Shown one piece after another: positions 1 through 5,449 of a DNA stretch of 5,472 bases. Origin of the DNA: RGIG8775 sp045587785 (GTDB lineage Bacteria; Bacillota; Clostridia; Oscillospirales; CAG-272); NCBI GenBank assembly GCA_045587785.1, contig JAZNDA010000098.1:1-5472 (forward strand). The letters are read 5' to 3'. The position numbers and the translations under genes were made by a program. Below the pieces are notes generated by a model. It was given only the letters and a program-made list of their open reading frames with translations, did no database searches and was not told where the DNA came from. How positions within the stretch are numbered: position 1 is the first letter of the stretch; every line of letters starts with the position of its first letter.

Positions 1-231
1 GTAAAAATAGGATATCATGATTTATAATCTCCGCATGACATATATGAAGAATTAGTGGTTAACGGGTAAAGGAATAAGCTGCGTCATAAGAGAACATCCA
101 TATTCTTACCAATCAAAGCAGTGCCGCTAAGATATGCGCAACTGCATATATCATACAACAGTTTGCAGAAAATAACAACATCACAAGTGGGATACAGTTC
201 ACTTTTTTTGCAATGGAAGCCACTGCTCCGG
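1..231. other. AT-rich intergenic stretch, no gene recognised
   Basis: This stretch lies downstream of the gap terminator and runs to the window edge. All three plus-strand frames meet stops within the first 30 bases, so at most a very short tail of an upstream plus-strand gene could be present. Minus-strand frames give only short or terminator-crossing ORFs without a Shine-Dalgarno site. A TATAAT-like hexamer sits at 23-28 on the plus strand, but its -35 region would fall at or beyond the window edge and no ORF follows. I see nothing functional here that I can support. Confidence 0.5.
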
Positions 232-268
232 AAAACAAAAAAGAGAGAAGCCGAAGCTTCTCTCTTTT
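232..268 (-). terminator. Intrinsic terminator of gap
   Basis: Read on the minus strand, a perfect 13-bp stem (arms 256-268 and 239-251) encloses a TTCG tetraloop and is followed by a T-rich run, TTTTTT-G-TTTT, down to position 232. It begins 14 bases after the gap stop codon at 283-285. A perfect stem, a stable UUCG-type loop and a U tract together make a textbook Rho-independent terminator. The matching A-run on the other side means it could also weakly stop plus-strand transcription. Confidence 0.95.
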
Positions 269-282
269 GATTGGTTGGTAAA

Positions 283-1299
283 TTAGACCAGCTCAGGGAA
301 GTGCTTAATGGTGCGGACCATCTGAGAAACGTAGGAGTTCTCGTTGTCGTACCAAGAAACGACCTGTACCTGATAGGTGTCGTCGTCGATCTTTGCAACC
401 ATGGTCTGCGTTGCATCGAAGAGAGAGCCGTATCTCATACCGATTACGTCGGAAGAAACGATCTCGTCGGTGTTGTAGCCGAAGGACTCGGTAGCAGCAG
501 CCTTCATAGCGGCATTGATACTGTCCTTGGTTACGTCCTTGCCCTTAACGACTGCGATAAGGATGGTGGTGGAACCCGTGCAGGTGGGAACTCTCTGAGC
601 CGCACCGATCAGCTTACCGTTAAGCTCGGGGATAACAAGGCCAATCGCCTTAGCTGCACCCGTCGAGTTGGGAACGATGTTCTGTGCGCCTGCGCGTGCA
701 CGGCGAAGGTCACCCTTTCTGTGAGGACCGTCAAGGATCATCTGGTCACCGGTGTAAGCGTGAACCGTGGTCATGATACCGCTCTGAATAGCGTAGGTAT
801 CGTTAAGAGCCTTAGCCATGGGAGCGAGGCAGTTGGTGGTGCAGGAAGCGGCAGAAATGATCTGGTCGTCTGCGGTAAGGGTCTCATTGTTTACGTTGAA
901 TACGATGGTCTTAAGATCGTTGCCTGCGGGAGCCGAGATAACGACCTTCTTAGCACCTGCGTTGATGTGCGCCATGGACTTCTCCTTGGAGCAGTAGAAG
1001 CCGGTGCACTCGAGAACAACGTCAACCTGAAGCTCACCCCAAGGGCAGTTAGCGGCGTCCTTCTCGGCATAGATCTTGAGTGTCTTGCCGTCAACGGTGA
1101 TGGTGCCTGCCTCATCGTCGGCAGTTACGTCATGCTCATATCTACCCTGAGCGGTGTCGTACTTGAGAAGGTGAGCAAGCATCTTGGGGCTGGTAAGGTC
1201 ATTGATCGCAACGATCTCATAACCCTCTGCACCGAACATCTGACGGAATGCGAGACGGCCGATGCGGCCGAAACCATTAATGGCAACTTTTACGGACAT
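283..1299 (-). CDS. gap: Type I glyceraldehyde-3-phosphate dehydrogenase, NAD-dependent (GAPDH)
   Basis: GAPDH is a cytoplasmic homotetramer that oxidatively phosphorylates glyceraldehyde-3-phosphate to 1,3-bisphosphoglycerate with NAD+ in glycolysis. The 338-residue product has the normal family length. The N-terminal Rossmann motif INGFGRIGR covers residues 7-15. D34 in AINDLT is the acidic residue that favours NAD over NADP. The catalytic segment SCTTNC spans 152-157 with nucleophile C153, and H180 in TTVHAYT is the general base. NSTGAAKAIG (211-220) and WYDNENSY (316-323) are further signatures. In RVPTCTGS (237-244) a Cys sits where the family commonly has Pro or another small residue, a minor variation. 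I chose the ATG at 1297-1299 because GGAGG (1308-1312) precedes it by 8 bases and SVKVAINGFGRIG is the usual N-terminus; an in-frame ATG at 1314 would place this Shine-Dalgarno inside the gene. The gene has its own promoter region and terminator, so it is probably mainly monocistronic. Confidence 0.98.
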   Translation of the reverse strand: MSVKVAINGFGRIGRLAFRQMFGAEGYEIVAINDLTSPKMLAHLLKYDTAQGRYEHDVTADDEAGTITVDGKTLKIYAEKDAANCPWGELQVDVVLECTGFYCSKEKSMAHINAGAKKVVISAPAGNDLKTIVFNVNNETLTADDQIISAASCTTNCLAPMAKALNDTYAIQSGIMTTVHAYTGDQMILDGPHRKGDLRRARAGAQNIVPNSTGAAKAIGLVIPELNGKLIGAAQRVPTCTGSTTILIAVVKGKDVTKDSINAAMKAAATESFGYNTDEIVSSDVIGMRYGSLFDATQTMVAKIDDDTYQVQVVSWYDNENSYVSQMVRTIKHFPELV

Positions 1300-1331
1300 G
1301 ATAAATTCCTCCATATAATAAAAATCGATTT

Positions 1332-1344
1332 TGGGTTTGTCCCA
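1332..1344. promoter_or_regulatory. Short inverted repeat at the gap transcription start, possible operator
   Basis: TGGGTTTGTCCCA (plus strand) has 4-bp arms, TGGG and CCCA, around a 5-base centre. It lies directly downstream of the predicted gap start near 1347, at a position where a bound protein could block initiation. The GGGAC core faintly recalls CggR half-sites of gapA operons, but the second half expected for CggR is missing. It may be chance. Confidence 0.2.
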
Positions 1345-1353
1345 TTCTTATAT

Positions 1354-1382
1354 ATTTTACCTCATTTTTCCAAAATATACAA
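1354..1382 (-). promoter_or_regulatory. Candidate sigma-A promoter of gap
   Basis: On the minus strand, TAAAAT (1354-1359, five of six consensus bases) lies 17 bp downstream of TTGTAT (1377-1382, three of six). This predicts a start near 1347 and a leader of about 47 bases that carries the GGAGG site. A perfect TTGACA also exists upstream at 1400-1405, exactly 17 bp from the same TTGTAT, so TTGTAT could instead serve as a weak -10. The sequence does not decide between these two arrangements. Confidence 0.55.
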
Positions 1383-1398
1383 GGGGTTTGCGAAAATT

Positions 1399-1416
1399 TT
1401 GTCAATTTTGTCACAA
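1399..1416 (-). promoter_or_regulatory. Candidate Rex redox-repressor operator upstream of gap
   Basis: On the minus strand these 18 bases read TTGTGACAAAATTGACAA. The Rex consensus known from Bacillus and relatives is TTGTGAA-(four A/T)-TTCACAA. The site matches 12 of the 14 fixed positions, and the four central bases are all A. Rex binds DNA when NAD+ is high and releases when NADH rises, and NADH-linked central-metabolism genes are typical targets. The site contains the TTGACA hexamer at 1400-1405 and lies 17 bp upstream of the alternative -35 box at 1377-1382. Part of it is also a 9-bp tandem repeat (plus strand ATTTTGTCA twice, 1396-1413), so a chance match in AT-rich DNA remains possible. 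Confidence 0.5.
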
Positions 1417-1436
1417 TTTCTTTAAAATGGTTTTGT

Positions 1437-2225
1437 CTACCGCACCCGTCTGTGCATTTTGACAATTTTTTTGGTGCTTTCGGCAAGTATTCTCCCCGAA
1501 AACGCGGCGAGTTTAGGAAGTTCGCGAAATCTTCTCGGCTGTCCTACCATACGCCACAGCCATTCAAGCCCCATTTCCCCCATCCATTCGGGGGCGCGCT
1601 TGACATTGCCCGAAAAAACGTCAAGCGTCCCGCCAAGCCCCATAAACAGCCCTACCGACCCAAGGTGCGCGCGGTTCTCATCGATCCACCTCTCCTGCCG
1701 CGGTGACCCCAGACACACAAACACAACGTCGGCATGCGCCTTTTCAATGCTCCCCAAAAGCCGCTTTTGTTCCATAGCGTCAAGATATCCGTGGCAGGTG
1801 CCGCAAATAATGAGTGTGGGATATTTTTCCCTAAGGTGCGCCGCCGCCCGCTTTGCGACCCCCTTTTGTCCGCCGAACAAAAACACGCGCCACCCACGCA
1901 TGGCGGCAAGTGCAAGCACGCCCTTTGCCGCGTCTATCCCCGACAGCCGTCCCTCTATGTGCTGTCCCGAAAGCCTTGCCGCAAATACAACGCCCATGCC
2001 GTCGGGCAAACGCATATCCCCGCGCGAGAGCACCGCGTGAAAGCAAGGATCGCGCATGGCGTTTTCAAGCATCACAGCCCCCGGCGTATAGACCGCCGTC
2101 TTTCTGCCGCCTCGCATGCGCCTGTCGATCTGGCACAGCCACTGCTTGTAGGTGCCGCCAAATATATCCAGACCGCAAAGATGCACGTTTTCATTTTCAA
2201 ATTGTTCCAAGTTTCTCTCCCCCAC
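1437..2225 (-). CDS. WecG/TagA/CpsF-family glycosyltransferase (GT26)
   Basis: Family members transfer a sugar, for example N-acetylmannosamine, from a UDP donor to an undecaprenyl-diphosphate-linked sugar on the inner membrane face. This is an early step in wall teichoic acid, enterobacterial common antigen or exopolysaccharide synthesis; donor and product cannot be read from sequence. In the 262-residue ORF, YTPGAVM (46-52) holds the Thr and LPDGMGVV (73-80) the catalytic Asp (D75) of TagA-type enzymes. LFGG is at 116-119, GSPRQERWI at 173-181, MGLGGTLDVFSG at 195-206, and RAPEWMGEMGLEW at 210-222 is followed by QPRRFREL (229-236). The C-terminal basic stretch KKIVKMHRRVR may aid membrane association, as in TagA. 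The outermost start is GTG at 2223-2225, but AAGGA abuts it with no spacing. TTG at 2208-2210 has GGGGGAG (2217-2223) six bases upstream and fits the family N-terminus better, giving 257 residues. No other glycan genes are adjacent. No terminator separates it from gap, so some read-through into gap is plausible. Confidence 0.93.
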   Translation of the reverse strand: MGERNLEQFENENVHLCGLDIFGGTYKQWLCQIDRRMRGGRKTAVYTPGAVMLENAMRDPCFHAVLSRGDMRLPDGMGVVFAARLSGQHIEGRLSGIDAAKGVLALAAMRGWRVFLFGGQKGVAKRAAAHLREKYPTLIICGTCHGYLDAMEQKRLLGSIEKAHADVVFVCLGSPRQERWIDENRAHLGSVGLFMGLGGTLDVFSGNVKRAPEWMGEMGLEWLWRMVGQPRRFRELPKLAAFSGRILAESTKKIVKMHRRVR

Positions 2226-2228
2226 TCC

Positions 2229-2257
2229 TTGACAAATTTGCCAAAGTATATTATAAT
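2229..2257 (+). promoter_or_regulatory. Full-consensus sigma-A promoter for proS-rodA
   Basis: TTGACA (2229-2234) and TATAAT (2252-2257) are both perfect hexamers with a 17-bp spacer. Transcription should start near 2264 and give a leader of about 49 bases to the proS ATG. The leader is too short for a T-box riboswitch, and no specifier stem or terminator/antiterminator pair is visible. Constitutive strong initiation is the simplest expectation. Confidence 0.9.
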
Positions 2258-2278
2258 GTATTGATTATAGTTTCTCAA
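2250..2278 (-). promoter_or_regulatory. Sigma-A promoter for the glycosyltransferase gene
   Basis: On the minus strand, TTGAGA (2273-2278, five of six consensus) and a perfect TATAAT (2250-2255) are separated by the ideal 17 bp. The predicted start near 2243 leaves a leader of about 18 bases to the GTG at 2225, or 33 bases to the TTG at 2210. The longer leader leaves room for GGGGGAG and so also favours the TTG. The -10 box overlaps that of the opposing proS promoter. Confidence 0.75.
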
Positions 2279-2312
2279 AACAATTATTTTTATACCGAAA
2301 GGATACGTAAAA

Positions 2313-3755
2313 ATGGCAAACGATAAAAAAATGGTGGAGCAGATCACGTCTATGGACGTGGATTTTGCTCAATGGTATACCGACGTGGTAAAAAAAGCCG
2401 AGCTTGCGGATTACTCGGGCGTCAAGGGCTGTATGATCATCCGCCCCTACGGCTACGCCATCTGGGAGAATATCCAAAGAGAGCTTGACAAACGCTTCAA
2501 GGCACTCGGACACGAAAACGTGTACATGCCCATGTTTATTCCCGAAAGCCTTCTGCAAAAGGAAAAGGACCACGTGGCAGGCTTTGCGCCCGAATGTGCC
2601 ATCGTCACCATCGGCGGTCAGAATAAGCTGTCCGAGCGTCTGATCGTGCGTCCCACCTCGGAAACGCTGTTCTGCGATCACTTCAAGGACATCATCCACT
2701 CCTACCGTGACCTGCCAAAGCTGTATAACCAGTGGGTCAACGTAGTACGCTGGGAAAAGACCACCCGTCCGTTCCTGCGCACCTCGGAGTTCCTCTGGCA
2801 GGAGGGCCACACCATGCACGAAAACGAGGAGCAAGCAAGAGAGGAGACCTTGCAGATGCTCCGCGTATATGAGGAGTTTTATCTGAACTGCTTGGCTATC
2901 CCCGCAGTCACAGGTCAAAAGACCGAAAAGGAAAAGTTTGCGGGTGCCGAGGAGACCTACACCATCGAGCCCATGATGCACAACGGTGTGGCACTTCAGG
3001 GCGGAACCACGCACTATTTCGGCGACGGCTTTGCCAAGGCGTTTGACATCACCTTTACCGACAGAGACAATAAGATTAGGTATCCTCACCAGACCTCTTG
3101 GGGTGTTTCCACAAGAATGATCGGTGCCATTATCATGGCGCACGGTGACGACAACGGTCTGATCCTGCCTCCCGTGATCGCGCCCATTCAGGTCGTAATC
3201 ATCCCCGTGGCACAGCACAAGGAAGGTGTCCTTGAAAAGGCAAACGAGATCAAAAAGACACTTGAAGCGGCAGGCATCCGCGTTAAGCTGGATGACAGCG
3301 ACCAGTCTGCAGGCTGGAAGTACAGCCAGTACGAGATGAAGGGTGTTCCCGTCCGTCTCGAGATCGGTCCGCGCGATATCGAATCGGGCAACTGCGTGCT
3401 GGTCAGCCGTGTTTCCCGTGAGAAGAATTTTGTCGCCATTGAAGGCGTGGAGAACGAGGTGCAAAAGATGCTTGCGTTCGTCCATGACGAGCTGGTGGCA
3501 AGAGCTAAAAAGAATCTCGAGGAAAAGACGCATACCGCGACCACCTATGAAGAATTTCTTGATGTCGCCGAAAATAAGTCCGGCTTTATCAAAGCCATGT
3601 GGTGCGGCGACAGTGAATGTGAGGACAAGCTCAAGGAGGTTACGGGCGGTGTCAAGTCCCGTTGCATTCCTTTCCATGAGGAAAAACTTGCCGATACCTG
3701 CGTGTGCTGCGGCAGACCCGCCAAGCACATGGTAGTTTGGGGCAGACAATACTAA
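2313..3755 (+). CDS. proS: Prolyl-tRNA synthetase, archaeal/eukaryote-like short type
   Basis: ProS is a cytoplasmic class II aminoacyl-tRNA synthetase that charges tRNA-Pro with proline using ATP. The 480-residue length and layout fit the short ProS type (as in Thermus) and not the roughly 570-residue bacterial type, whose editing insertion is absent. Catalytic core signatures are RPTSET (113-118, the proline-pocket TSE loop), class II motif 2 RWEKTTRPFLRTSEFLWQEG (146-165), and motif 3 around GVSTRMIGAIIMAHGDDNG (264-282). The anticodon-binding domain follows from about residue 290. The C-terminal zinc-binding domain keeps C431, C436, C463 and C466, with the same spacing as the four Cys ligands of the Thermus enzyme, and the protein ends in Tyr as is typical of this type. 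The ATG at 2313 is preceded by AAAGGA (2298-2303) with 9 bases between. rodA starts 36 bp downstream with no terminator, so the two are probably co-transcribed. Because it lacks the insertion, any clearing of Ala-tRNA-Pro would need a separate trans-editing protein. Confidence 0.98.
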   Translation: MANDKKMVEQITSMDVDFAQWYTDVVKKAELADYSGVKGCMIIRPYGYAIWENIQRELDKRFKALGHENVYMPMFIPESLLQKEKDHVAGFAPECAIVTIGGQNKLSERLIVRPTSETLFCDHFKDIIHSYRDLPKLYNQWVNVVRWEKTTRPFLRTSEFLWQEGHTMHENEEQAREETLQMLRVYEEFYLNCLAIPAVTGQKTEKEKFAGAEETYTIEPMMHNGVALQGGTTHYFGDGFAKAFDITFTDRDNKIRYPHQTSWGVSTRMIGAIIMAHGDDNGLILPPVIAPIQVVIIPVAQHKEGVLEKANEIKKTLEAAGIRVKLDDSDQSAGWKYSQYEMKGVPVRLEIGPRDIESGNCVLVSRVSREKNFVAIEGVENEVQKMLAFVHDELVARAKKNLEEKTHTATTYEEFLDVAENKSGFIKAMWCGDSECEDKLKEVTGGVKSRCIPFHEEKLADTCVCCGRPAKHMVVWGRQY

Positions 3756-3791
3756 TATCGCATAATATCGTAAAAAATAAGGGGGTAAAGC

Positions 3792-4904
3792 ATGAAGCAC
3801 GTTAGGCGTTCACTAAAACAGCGCGTTTTCAGCTTTGACCCCTTTTTGCTGATCTGCACGCTGGCGCCTTCGTTTATCAGTATTCTCGCGCTGTTCGGCG
3901 GCAAGGAGGAATTCGGCACACATGCGCTGTTCATGCAGACAGCCATGACCGTCCTCGGCGTTTTTTTGGTGATATTTCTCGCCTCGCTGGACTATGAAAA
4001 GATCGTGGAGACCTACAGCATCCCCGCATATCTTGTTTCGGTCATTTTGCTTGCCGCAACCCTTGTGTTTGGCTTTAGCATAGGAAGCAACCGAAGCTGG
4101 ATCGAGATCCCCTTCACAGGCTTTTCCATTCAGCCCTCGGAGTTTGTCAAGGCGGTATACATCATGACCTTTTCTAAACACTTGTCTATGGTCAAGGACA
4201 AGATCAACAAGCCCAAAACTTTGCTTGCGCTTGCCGCGCATGCAGGCATTATCATCGGGCTTGTGCTTTTGTCGGGCGACCTTGGCGTGGCACTGGTCTA
4301 TATGGGCATTACCGTCGTGATGCTGTTTTGCGCGGGCCTTGACTGGCGGTACCTGCTGGCGGCGGTCCTGATCTTGGCATTTGCCTTCCCCTTTGTCTGG
4401 ACCTTTCTTGAGGACTATCAGCAACAGCGTATCCTCATCGGCTTTGATCCCGATCTTGACCCGTCGGGCTATGGCAAACAGCCCATTATCGGACGCAAAG
4501 CCATTATCGCAGGCGGATTTTTCGGCAAGGGCTTGTTCGGCGGCTACTACTACACCACACTTCCCATTGCCGAGTCTGACTTTATGTTTGCTACGCTGGC
4601 GGAAAAGTTTGGCTTTGTTGGCGGATTTTTGGTCATTGCCCTGCTTCTTTTGCTGGTTTTCAGAACGCTCATGATCGCCAAAAATGCCAAACAGAACTAC
4701 GGCAAACTGATCTGCGTGGGTGTTGCCGCCATGATCGTCATTCAAAGCATCATCAATCTGGGAATGTGCCTTGTGATGCTTCCCGTCATCGGCGTCACGC
4801 TCCCCTTTGTCAGCGCGGGCGGTTCGTCGGTACTTGCTACGTATATCATCGTCGGCATGGTACATAGCGTCCATGCGGCAAAAAACAAATATTTTCTCAC
4901 GTAA
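3792..4904 (+). CDS. rodA: SEDS-family peptidoglycan glycosyltransferase, RodA-like (FtsW/RodA/SpoVE)
   Basis: SEDS proteins are polytopic inner-membrane enzymes that polymerise lipid II into glycan strands with a partner class B penicillin-binding protein; RodA serves lateral wall growth. The 370-residue product is hydrophobic throughout, consistent with about ten membrane segments. Family signatures appear in order: RSWI (101-104), FSIQPSEFVK (111-120), GDLGVAL (162-168), QQRI (211-214), FDPDLDPSGYG (218-228), GGFFGKGLFGG (241-251), LPIAESDFMFA (257-267) and LPFVSAGGSS (337-346). D263 in SDFMFA aligns with the essential Asp of SEDS polymerases (the H-T-D-F-I-F position of FtsW). INLGM (321-325) has Met where FtsW usually has Val, which favours RodA over FtsW; SpoVE is not excluded. 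SAGGSS carries Ala where Tyr is common. The ATG at 3792 follows AAGGGGG (3779-3785) by 6 bases. It probably shares the proS transcript. No penicillin-binding protein gene is visible next to it. Confidence 0.92.
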   Translation: MKHVRRSLKQRVFSFDPFLLICTLAPSFISILALFGGKEEFGTHALFMQTAMTVLGVFLVIFLASLDYEKIVETYSIPAYLVSVILLAATLVFGFSIGSNRSWIEIPFTGFSIQPSEFVKAVYIMTFSKHLSMVKDKINKPKTLLALAAHAGIIIGLVLLSGDLGVALVYMGITVVMLFCAGLDWRYLLAAVLILAFAFPFVWTFLEDYQQQRILIGFDPDLDPSGYGKQPIIGRKAIIAGGFFGKGLFGGYYYTTLPIAESDFMFATLAEKFGFVGGFLVIALLLLLVFRTLMIAKNAKQNYGKLICVGVAAMIVIQSIINLGMCLVMLPVIGVTLPFVSAGGSSVLATYIIVGMVHSVHAAKNKYFLT

Positions 4905-4966
4905 CATAAAAAACCTCCCACTTGCATATGGTTGATACAGAAATGCATTGTGGGAGGTTTTTTATG
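4905..4966 (+). terminator. Perfect 17-bp inverted repeat: rodA terminator that contains the next gene's RBS and ATG
   Basis: The arms at 4905-4921 and 4950-4966 are exact reverse complements; the left arm begins on the base after the rodA stop codon. The core CCTCCCAC/GTGGGAGG is followed by TTTTTT (4958-4963), as in an intrinsic terminator, and the mirror A6 would let it act on both strands. Inside the 28-base loop, TGCAT (4923-4927) and ATGCA (4943-4947) can add a short inner stem. The right arm also carries GGGAGG and ends exactly with the ATG (4964-4966) of the downstream gene, so the folded form would hide that start site. Confidence 0.88.
4952..4957 (+). promoter_or_regulatory. Ribosome-binding site that fixes the DUF4830-like gene start, buried in a hairpin arm
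   Basis: GGGAGG ends six T residues before the ATG at 4964, an ideal Shine-Dalgarno spacing. It selects this ATG over the in-frame TTG (4922) and ATG (4928) in the hairpin loop, and over the ATG at 4979, none of which has a comparable site. The left hairpin arm (CCTCCC, 4914-4919) is fully complementary to it. Confidence 0.85.
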
Positions 4967-5449
4967 TTTGTTTGTACCATGCGTGCGGGGACGCTGAAAT
5001 TCTTCGCCGTGGTGGGTGTGGCACTGGCCATGCTGGTCACGCTGATCGTGCTTGTACCTACTTACGGGTCGGATACCGCCGCAAGTTCCGAGACCGTGAG
5101 CTATAACTATGGAAAGATCAAGTCAAGTGACGACGTGGAGAGCTTTCTGGCGCAGTTTGGCTGGAAAGTGGGCGACGAGCCGACCGAAACGGTCAAGGTC
5201 ACCGTCCCCGACGAGTTTGACAAGATCTTCACCGCTTATAACGAGATCCAACGCCGCCAAGGTCTGAATCTCGCCAAATACAAGCGCAAGGACGTCACGC
5301 GCTACACCTACGCCGTGGAAAATTATGAGGGCTACGACGGCAAGGTGTACGCCAACGTGCTGGTCTACCGCAACCGAGTCATCGGCGGCGATATCTGCTC
5401 TGCCGACAATACGGGCTTTATTCACGGATTTGAGAAGCAGGCATCGTAA
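4964..5449 (+). CDS. Membrane-anchored DUF4830-like protein of unknown function
   Basis: From the ATG at 4964 the product has 161 residues. The short N-terminus MFVCTMRAGTLKFF precedes one hydrophobic segment at about 11-31 (AVVGVALAMLVTLIVLV in its core), which reads as a signal anchor or uncleaved signal peptide; the rest would be extracytoplasmic. A Ser/Thr-rich linker (about 35-47) leads into a compact domain of roughly 105 residues. Its notable patches are FGW (65-67), VPDEFDKIFTAYNEIQ (81-96), RQGLNL (98-103), RYTYAV (113-118), RNRVIGGDICS (136-146) and GFIHGF (151-156). I recognise this, from memory and not from a search, as resembling DUF4830, a Firmicutes domain without known function. 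There is no lipobox and no evident catalytic triad. Codon use resembles the neighbouring genes, so recent transfer is not indicated. It follows rodA by 59 bases, but a terminator hairpin lies between and overlaps its start. No good promoter is visible, so its expression route is unclear. A role at the cell envelope is a guess from location and topology. Confidence 0.85.
   Translation: MFVCTMRAGTLKFFAVVGVALAMLVTLIVLVPTYGSDTAASSETVSYNYGKIKSSDDVESFLAQFGWKVGDEPTETVKVTVPDEFDKIFTAYNEIQRRQGLNLAKYKRKDVTRYTYAVENYEGYDGKVYANVLVYRNRVIGGDICSADNTGFIHGFEKQAS

Noticed and set aside
113..202. Small hydrophobic ORF (29 residues, GTG start, minus strand) downstream of the gap terminator
   Set aside because: It could pass as a small membrane peptide, but there is no Shine-Dalgarno before the GTG, no promoter, and the length is easily reached by chance.
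84..416. 110-codon minus-strand ORF across the gap 3' end
   Set aside because: It overlaps gap out of frame, reads straight through the strong terminator at 232-268, and has no RBS.
1332..1344. CggR operator for gap
   Set aside because: Only a GGGAC-like core is present. The paired TGTC half-site and second repeat of known CggR operators are absent, and no cggR gene flanks gap; it is kept only as a low-confidence inverted repeat.
271..1425. 384-codon plus-strand ORF antisense to gap
   Set aside because: It lies fully across the unmistakable gap gene, runs through the gap promoter region, has a low-complexity composition, and has no ribosome-binding site or family signature. It is a by-product of codon bias in a highly expressed gene.
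2264..2312. Possible T-box leader for proS
   Set aside because: Aminoacyl-tRNA synthetase genes in this phylum often have T-boxes, but the leader from the consensus promoter is only about 49 bases and has no specifier or terminator stems.
3753..3772. Tandem TAATATCG-CA / TAATATCG-TA repeat over the proS stop codon
   Set aside because: There are only two 8-base copies in AT-rich spacer DNA, with no hairpin and no convincing promoter. It is probably chance.
2265..3800. 511-codon minus-strand ORF antisense to proS
   Set aside because: It mirrors proS codon bias, is rich in His, Val and Leu as such shadows are, and has no Shine-Dalgarno or recognisable domain.
3813..4907. 364-codon minus-strand ORF antisense to rodA
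   Set aside because: It is the antisense reading of a hydrophobic membrane protein, giving a Lys/Asp/Gln-rich sequence without motifs or start signals.
4905..4966. Inverted repeat as a mobile element end or dispersed repeat (REP/MITE)
   Set aside because: No second copy of the arm occurs in the window, there is no target-site duplication, and the terminator plus RBS explanation accounts for the sequence.
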